Shown here: piece by piece, positions 33,995-42,900 of the stretch
How positions within the stretch are numbered: the stretch's first letter is position 1
Layout: every line of letters starts with the position of its first letter
Assembly (NCBI GenBank): GCA_039029135.1
Contig: JBCCGT010000001.1
Location: forward strand, 372,001-436,000
From: JALZVT01 sp039029135
GTDB taxonomy: Bacteria; Pseudomonadota; Gammaproteobacteria; Pseudomonadales; Azotimanducaceae
Direction of reading: 5' to 3'
DNA length: 64,000 bases
Notes under the pieces: generated by a model
What the model was told of the DNA's origin: nothing
Database searches by the model: none
The model's input: only the letters and a program-made list of their open reading frames with translations
Program-made: the position numbers and the translations under genes

Positions 33995-36900
33995 CTAGCG
34001 AGTCTCAAAACGCACAAAGATCGATTCGTCTGCCGCGTTGTTAGCCAAGTCGCGAATCGAGAATCCGCTCGCCCGCAGGTCATACAGCGTGCTTGACCGC
34101 AGATTAGCCTGTGGCTGCACGAGAACCAATCCAGGAGCGTCTCCGGCACGGACAACGAGATCAACCGTCTCGAAATCCACTCTGTCACGCAGCGACAGCG
34201 AAGACTGCAACGAGGGGATACTCATTTCTTCGTCGAACTGCAGCCGGATCGTGGCGTCTATGGGCACGTCGACGGCATCGTCGACCGGCGACGACGCCAG
34301 CAAACTCGGCCCCCGCAGATCCACGCCTGCCGCGGTCTGATAGGTCAGCGTAAGCGGCGGCGCAACGTTGCCCGTCGTGTCGATAGGTTGACCGACAAAT
34401 AGTTCGGTGAGCGCATCGGGCGGCAGCAGTTCCAGCGCCATGACCTCCAGCTCCCCGGGATTTCGCAAATGCCGCACGCTGATCGGTACCGGAATCGAGT
34501 TCGCCAGCAGGGACACGCTTGAGTCTGTGAACTCGGACAGCGCTTGATCGAAGCGCAAGACGAAGGTAGTCGCATTGATCGGCAAAAGCGCACCCGCCCG
34601 AGGCTCAGAATTCAACAAACGCGGTGGCTCGTCGTCTGGCGCGGTGCCTGTCCGGAAGGTGAATCCCGACGTCGACAGCCTATTGCCTGCCAGGTCCGTA
34701 ATATCGCCAGACCCGAAAGCCAACCGATAGGTGGTCTCCGTATCCAGCGGCTGGTCCGGTGTGAAGGTATACACCCGAGTGATCGGATCATAGACAGATG
34801 CACCCGACACAAGCGGACCGGAGGAGAAGAACCCCTCTCGCAGAGAGATAGCGCTATTGATCAGTTCTTCACCAGCCAGGGTCTCCGAAAACTGCAGTTG
34901 CACCAGCGCGTTGGTCGGCACGACGCCTGAAACATCGGGTAGCCTGCTGACCAAGGTCGGCGAGGCAACATCTACCTTGTTCGACGTGACGAAGTCTATC
35001 GACACAGATTCCGCCGCATTGCCGGCAAAGTCTTCGACGCCCGTAATGCGCAGAGAGTACTTTCCGCCGTCAGCCAGCAAGACCTGGGACTTGATCGATA
35101 ACGCATAGGGGTCTCGCGCGATTCGCTCGACCGCTACCGGCACCGATTCACCTTGATCGGTAAGCAGTTCGATCGTGGTACCGCCCAGCGTCAAGAGGCT
35201 GATCGCCTCCGTGGCCTCAACGACGACTTCCATGTTGGAGGGAAGGGCCCCACCGGCAAACACTGGAAGAAGAATCTCGGGGGCAGCGTCATCGCGACCG
35301 GCGGTCGTTCGAATGTCGCGGCGCGCACGTCGCACTGAGCGACCGTCACGAGCGGAGAGTCCGTTGACGTCGATCGTGTAGCTTGTATCGGCCTGCAGAT
35401 CGCCTATCGGCATGAGGCGAATGCGCATGCCATCAGAACTGAGCGAGCGCGAAGCGGCGACCACCGCGCCGCCCGTGTCCTCGAACTTCACGGTGACGTC
35501 ACTGATAGAGTCGGGATCGACGGGTGCGTTGAAGCCGAGATCGATTACAGCATTCGTCGGAACTTCAGACAGCGTCGATGTCGCAATCAAGCGAAACTCC
35601 TCGTCGATCGTACCGGCAACACGCGCGCGCCCGGTATAGCTTTGAACGGGGCGACCGCGCGCGTCCAAAACACCGGGCGTAAGGAATAGCTCGATCAGCG
35701 CGCCCGGTGCAAAGGACTCAGCGGGAACGAACTCGATCGCAGTTCCGCCCGCCCTGAGCAGCAGATCGCCTTCGGCCAATGCACCGTCGACCGACACGTA
35801 GATGCCAGCCGCTACGGTGGCGAGATCCAGCGCGCCGCTCATTAGCAGCGTGAACCTCTGCCCCTCACCCAAAGTACCGAAGAGGCCCGGTATTTGCCGG
35901 ATCAGGCGGACCGTTGAGGACGAGCCCTGCGGCTGGGTCGTGAAGCGAAGCGATAGCGGTGAGGCGGTGTTGCCGCTCAAATCAGTCAGCGTATCGTCGA
36001 TACGAAGCTCGACCACGCTGGATCGAGCGCTACTCCCTCTGCCCGTCAGCCGGAAACTCAGTCCATCCGTCGAGACTCTCGGGTTCGTCGTGCGCAGTTC
36101 GCCGTCGACAAACACGGACACGGACTCTCGCGTCAGCGTCGAGGGGTTGAGGGGCTCCGAGTACAGTAGGCCAATCTCGAACGCCGTGCTCGGCACCACG
36201 CTGCCCTGTTCTGGAGCGATCGCCAGCAGCGCGGGTGGCTCGATATCCACAGCAGAGCCCGTCTCGAAGCGAAGCCGAACGTTGCTGTTGCGGTTTCCGG
36301 CCAGGTCGTAAACCTGGGCGGATAGCTGCACAACGGCGTCGCCCGGCAGATCGACCAGCGGGGTAATGTTCATCGACCGGCCCGCTGCCTGAATGTCGAT
36401 GGGCACGTATGCGTTCGCCGCACTGGGCACCCGCAGCGACGCACTGTCGCTCGTGACGCGCGATGTGTCGATTAACTCGTCAAACACAAGATTGATGGGC
36501 CGGTCCGTCGCGACGGCGACAGCATCGTCGACGGGCAAAGAAGAGGCGATTCTGGGAGACGAGCGATCCTCGTCCGCGTCAGCCGCGATCGCGAATTCGA
36601 GCGGCGCAGCGGCCAGGCGATTACCCGCCAGATCCTGCAGCCCGTCGAGGCGAATGCTGTAGGCGACACCCACGCTGAATCCGGCAACGGGCGTGACCGT
36701 CAGGAACTGACCGTCGGAAGACAGCTGCAGGTTCGCATCCACCTCGACGCCATTCGCGAAGATCGCAACGGCCTGCAAGCTGGTGCGGGACACGGCCTCG
36801 GAAAATCGCAGGTTGGCCAGCAAGTTGGCAGGCAAATCGGCCGCGCTCGCGACGCTCGTCGTGAGGAGCAGAGGCAGCGTCTCGTCGACTTCGGAGCTGG

Positions 36901-39900
36901 TGGCGAAATTGCGGCGCGTGAAGTAGCGCCGCAGGTTGCCGCCACGATCCGCGAGTTCATCCACGCTCAGCATGTACTGACTATCGGCATCAAGCAGCTC
37001 GACGGGCGTCCACACTAGAACGCTGGTCGTATCCCCATAGCTCACCGTGCCGGGAACGCGCACGCCGGTTCGCTGGTCTACCACCCCTAACCCATCGAAC
37101 GTTGCCGCGCTCATAGGCTCGGCAAACCGCACGGTCACGCGAGCATTGCGCGGCTGCAGCGTGGAACCGCCGTCCAGGCTGGTCTCGACAAGCGCAGCGG
37201 TGACGAAATCGAAACGCGAATCGGTCGACCAGCGAAGCGAGCCCGCCGCGTCGACAGGGTTCCCTGCCACGTCGGTGATTCCCGACAGATCGACTTGCCA
37301 GTCCGCGCCGCCGGCAAGGACGAGGTTCGGGCTGAGGATGAGCAGACGGCCGTCATTGGCAAATCGAGGTACCAGTCGAACGGAATCGCTTCCGCTGAAT
37401 GCCACCAGGTTGCGGACCGAATCGGGCGCGACCGCCTCATCGAACGACAGCAGCAGGGTGACATTGCGCGGAGCGGACTCTGTGGTGTCTGGACTGGCCG
37501 CGACCAGCCGGGGCGGCGCCTGGTCGACGTCAAATCCGGTGCTGAAACTGTAGAAAGTTGATTGCGAGTTGCCTGCCAGATCCCTGACGGTAAGCGAAAC
37601 GCTATGGCCGCGTCCGATCGCCAGATTCTGGGAAGGCAGGAAGGTCACCGCAGTCGACTCGTCGTTCTGAAACAACGCGCCCGGGATCCTTCCCTGCGTA
37701 TCATCCCGAAGATTGGTGGAGGACGGCAGGCTAGTCAGCACTACCGCCTCATCGAAACGTGCGACTATCGGCGCATTCGTGGCAACCCCGCTACCCGTTG
37801 GTGTCTGCAGCACGGCAACGGGTCTCAGCGTGTCCACATCACCACTCACTGTAAATCGAAGATCGACACCAACCGCGTTGCCCGCGAGATCCGCGACCTG
37901 TGCGGCACTCAGCGTGTACTCGGCGCCGAGCTGCAACAGTTCATCAGGCACCAAACGCACGATCTGATTGGCAGATTCGATCCACAGCGAATACGGCACC
38001 TCGACGCCCGTGGGGTCGAGCAACTGCAGCGTAGCCTGCGATAACTGCGCCGGATTAACGGCTTCGCTGAACGACAAGAAGATCCCCGCATTCATCGGCA
38101 CCTTTTCGCTGCTTGCGTGGGGGGCCGCACGCACGAGTGCCGGCGCCACGCCATCTGGGCCATCGAGTGTCCGGAACGAACGGAATAGGCCTGCCACAGG
38201 ACTACCGTTCGCCCCCTCCAGACCGACAATCGCCAGGCTATACCGCGTGTTCGCCGCCAGCGTCTCGCTGGGGGTCACCCGGAGTCGCCGATTGTCATCG
38301 AGATACTGAGCCCGGATAGCCACAGGTAGACCGCTGTCTGCCAACCTGAGAACAATCGTTGGGTCCACCGAGGCCAGCGGACGATCGAACAGAAAGTCCA
38401 GCATCACGTTCGTGGGCAGTTCGAAGGCAACCAGAGAATCGCTCAGCAGCTCGGGTGCCGCACTATCCTCGTCGCCGTCGGTGCGATAGAAGAGCGTTCG
38501 ATCGTCCGCCAGCTCGCCGTCCGTCGCGGACAGACCACGTAGGTACAGCTCAACGTCTGCGTTCGGCGGGAGCGGCAGGCTCGGTCGCCAGGCCACCGCC
38601 CGCCCCTCCCCTACGAGCATCGCGTCTCCCTCGGCGACCACGCCATCGATCGTAGCGACAACGCCATCTAGCGACTCGCTGGAGAGCGGTTCGCTGTAGA
38701 TCGCCGTCAAGGTCGGCCGACCGCCAGCGGGCAGCACCGCATCGGACGGTCGCGATCGATCGAAACGCACGCCGGACGGGAGATCGACGAACGACAGGTT
38801 GAGAACCTGTGGCACCAGCGCATTGCCCGCGAGATCGGTAATGCCATCCGTGAGAACCAGCTCGACCGGCTCGTCCGCAGTGGCGGACGATCTAGAGATG
38901 CGAAGCTCGACCTGTCGACTCTCGGGTATCCGAGAAATGGAGACAAACTGTTGCTCGCTGCCGCTCAGCGCAACGATGCTGGTCGAGGTTAGCGTTTGGG
39001 CACGCGGATTCTCCGAAAACTGCAGCAGCACGCGCCCGTCTGGCCCCACATTGCCGTCCTCGGGATACACCGCGAGCAGTTCAGGCGGCGTCTCATCGCT
39101 ACCCAGCGCCGTGGTGAACGTCACAGAGGGCAGAAAGCTGCGCTCGTTGCCGCTCAGATCTTCCACCGCACCGAGGCTAAGCCGAAGTCGAGCACCGCCC
39201 GGCAGCGGATCCACCGGCGTCACACTCAGTGTCGCACCTTCAATGCTCGTCCTGACCGCTATGCTCTCGAAAGGGAAGGGCGTATCCACGATCTCGAGTT
39301 CGACTCTGCGGTTGAATCGCCCCGGAACAACACGTATCGGCTCAGAGAAGACCGCTCGCAGTGTCGCGTTCAGCGGAACCCCAGATTCACCCTCCGAGAC
39401 GCTGAAGGACACCAGTTCCGGCGCACTCTGATCCACGTCCGCAGTCGTTCGGAACGCGTAAGAGAGCGTGTCCAGCGCAGTGCCGTCGGCGGCGCTCAGT
39501 CCGCCAACGCTAACGCTGTAGTTTCGATCGCCCTCAAGCTCGGCCTCGAAAACCAGGCGTGTGCCCCCTTCGATCAGCTGATAGTCGACGGCCACCGGAA
39601 CACCGTCGGCAAGCAGTACAACCTGCGCAGCGTCCAGACCTAGCGCATCGATAGGACGGTCGAACTCGATCGAGAGTTCGGTATTGGAGGCGACCGCGTC
39701 GACTTCCGCAGGCGCGAAACGCGCCTGTCCGGGCGTGACATCGGTCGACGCGGTACCGGTGACAAATTCGAAGCGATCGGAATCGATATTGCCCGCCAGA
39801 TCCCGCACCCCGTTCCAACGCAGCGTATAGAACGTCAGAGGCTCTAGCGGCTCATCGAGCGCGAACAGAATGCGATCGACATCGCTCCCGGGCGCTGGGG

Positions 39901-42900
39901 CAAGCGTCTGCGCCCGCGCGCGGGAAGACAGCGTGTACTCGGCAAACCGCGGCAGCGCGAGCGGCCCATCGAAGACGACGCCGAGTCTCGTCAGCGGCGA
40001 AACCTTGTCGGCGCCATCGCTCGGCTGACTAAGACGAACCTCCGGATCGCTCGTATCGAACTCGTCTCCAACGACGAACTCGAATTCACTATGCGCGGCC
40101 AGATTGCCGGCCACGTCGGTGAGTCCAGAGAGGCTTACCGCGTACCTCTCCCCTCGCTCTAGCAACGCTCGGCTGCGCACCACTACACGCCGATTTCTAT
40201 CGGTCAGATGAACAAACGCAGGAACGTCCTCGCCACCTGCCAACAGTCGAACGCCACCCAGAGCGATTGCGGATAGCGGTTCCGAGTACTGCGCGAGAAA
40301 CTCGCCGTTAACCGGGACTCTCAGGTCTTCCGATCGCGGACTCGTCTCGACGAGCTGCGGGGATGCCAGGTCTTCAGCAAAGCCAACCTCGAAGGAGAAG
40401 CTGACAAACTCCGTGTTGTTCGCAGAATCAACAACCCAAAGCGTCACGGACACGTCTCTGCCTGCGGGCAACGGCCGATCAGGAACAAACGCACCGCGCC
40501 GCCCGTCAATCGTTGCCGTACCCTCTATCTCACCATTGCGGTCAGAAACGCGCACCGCGTTATCGGAGACGGCGCTAACCGGCTCGCTAAACGTCCACTC
40601 AATCACACTGCTCGCCGCCGCGCCTTCTCCTACGGGCGAACGCGCAACCAGAGTCGGGTCGACCAGATCTAGGGCGGCGCTGGTCTGGAAGGAGCGCGCG
40701 TATGGCGTCTCATTTCCGGAGCGATCTCTAACCCCCTGGAACTCGAGCGTGTATCGGCTGTCGGGCGCGAGGTACATTCGAGGCGCGATCGTCGCCCTCT
40801 TCGAATTAGCGTCGAAAGACAGCGAGAAGGGTACGTCGTCGCCGTTCGCATCGGCCAGCCTCGAAGCGAACAACGAAGGCTCGCTGATCGGCTCGTCTAA
40901 CTGGATGCTGAAAATCGCGTTGACCGGCGCAGGGGTTTCTCCGTCAAGTATGGACGCGATCACGGGTGGGCGTTCGTCGACCGACGAATCGCCCGTATCG
41001 TATAGACGCTGAAAACTCGCCTCTCGATCGCTGTCCAGCGCGCGAACGCGGGAGATCGTCAGTGAATGAAAGCGATCCGCTTCGAGGCCGTTCGCTGTGG
41101 ATATGCTGATTCGCCGCCCGTCGTCATGCAGCGTGATCGAAACCGGGACGGCAGCCCTCGGGCCATCCGTGGCCAAAGCCTCCAGGCGAACCGTATCGGC
41201 AGTTACGCTCGCCGGATCGAGCCTCTCGGAGAACAGCACCTCGAACTCCGTGTCCGTAGGAATAGCTAACGCGCTCGAGGGCGAGAACGCCTGCACGAAG
41301 AGTCCATCTGCGGGGGCGGCCACGTTGAAGGATGACCGGTACACTCCGACCGCCTCGCCGCTCAAGCTCTCGATACCTGGTTCGAGAAACACCTCCACCC
41401 GCGAAGACGGCGCGAAGGGCCGCTCGGCGGTGAAACGGAGCAGTCCGGCGTCGTTAGTTTCCCAGGCTCCCCCGACGAGAACGCCATCTTCACTGACATA
41501 AGCGCTGTCATCGATGGTTTCAAGGTTGACCTGCTGACCCAGATAGAGGTCGATTGAGGTGGTCGGCGACACTTCGCGGGCACCGCGCGCAGGGCGCACC
41601 GCCAACACCCTGGCCGACTCGCTGTCGTCGACCAGATCGAAACTGACCACAGCGACATCCACGCCAGATCCCGACAGGTCGCGAATGTTCGAGAGGTCAA
41701 TCTGCAGCGTGTCACCGCCCGCGCTGGAAATACCGCTAATCAGAAGGTCCCGATTAAAATTCGCGCGACTAAAAGATGTGAAAGGTAGCGCCCTACCGTC
41801 GACGAACACGCCTATGGCATCTCGATTCACCGTCTGTGGATCGATCGGAGCGGAAAACCTCAGCACGATCTCGCGCTCTGCCGAATTCAGGCGGCCACCG
41901 GCAGGCAGAACTTCAACCAGTCGGGCAATGGGTAGATCGGGATTCGCTGCGGTGGAAAATCGCTGCTGGTAGAAGACGCGAATACCAGACAGGTCTGTTA
42001 TCGCGTTGATGCGAACATCAATGGTCGCTGCGCTGGGCAGAGGATCACTGGTCGTAACGGTCAGCGTGCTGCCATCGATTTCAAAGCGGGCGGGTAGTTC
42101 GATGAGCTCCACGCGCGAACCGGACTGGCGCACCAGCGCTACGTGGTTGCTGGACAACCCCCCCACATCCTGTCGGAGCGGTTCATCGAAGGTGAACACC
42201 AATGGCGTCCCAGGCGCGACATCCGTCGCATCGGGCTCAGGCTGGGCGCTGACGAGCTGCGGTCGGGCGATGTCCCTCTCAGTGCCCGTTGAAAAACTCG
42301 TATCGATCGCTGGCACCGGTCGGCCAGAGAGATCGCGCAGGCCATCGATTGCGACCCTGATCGTCGCGGTCTCTGGCAGGTTGCCGACGGCCAGTCTCAG
42401 GACAAACACACCATCGGAGGTGACGCTGAAGACAGAGTGATCTAGCAGCTCACCGTTAGACGATACCTCGATTCGCGCCATTGCGACGCTGGTCAGATCG
42501 AGCGCCGCATCGAACGCCACTTCGATACGCGCGTTCGTTGGCACCTCGGTGCGGCCCGCCAGATCCACACCGGCAGAGGGTATTTCGGGATAGTCACCGA
42601 CGACGAAGTAGGCGACGCGAGAGACAAAATTGGTGTTTCCGGCCACATCCGTAAGCGTGCCCTGTGTGAGCCAGCGATAGCGAGAACCCGGAGCGAGCGG
42701 TTGTTCGGGGACCAGCGTTAAAGCACCGCCCTGCGCAGTAAAACTCGCCGGAACCGTTGCGCCCTCGACTGTCAAAGACGACAACATGTCCGGCAACGGG
42801 GCTAGCGTTTCGCCGAAGTCGACCCGCAGCACCGCGTCATTCGGTACCGCGATCGGGTTTTCCTCGCGGGTTAGCGGCAGGCTGAGCACGGGCACCGCGG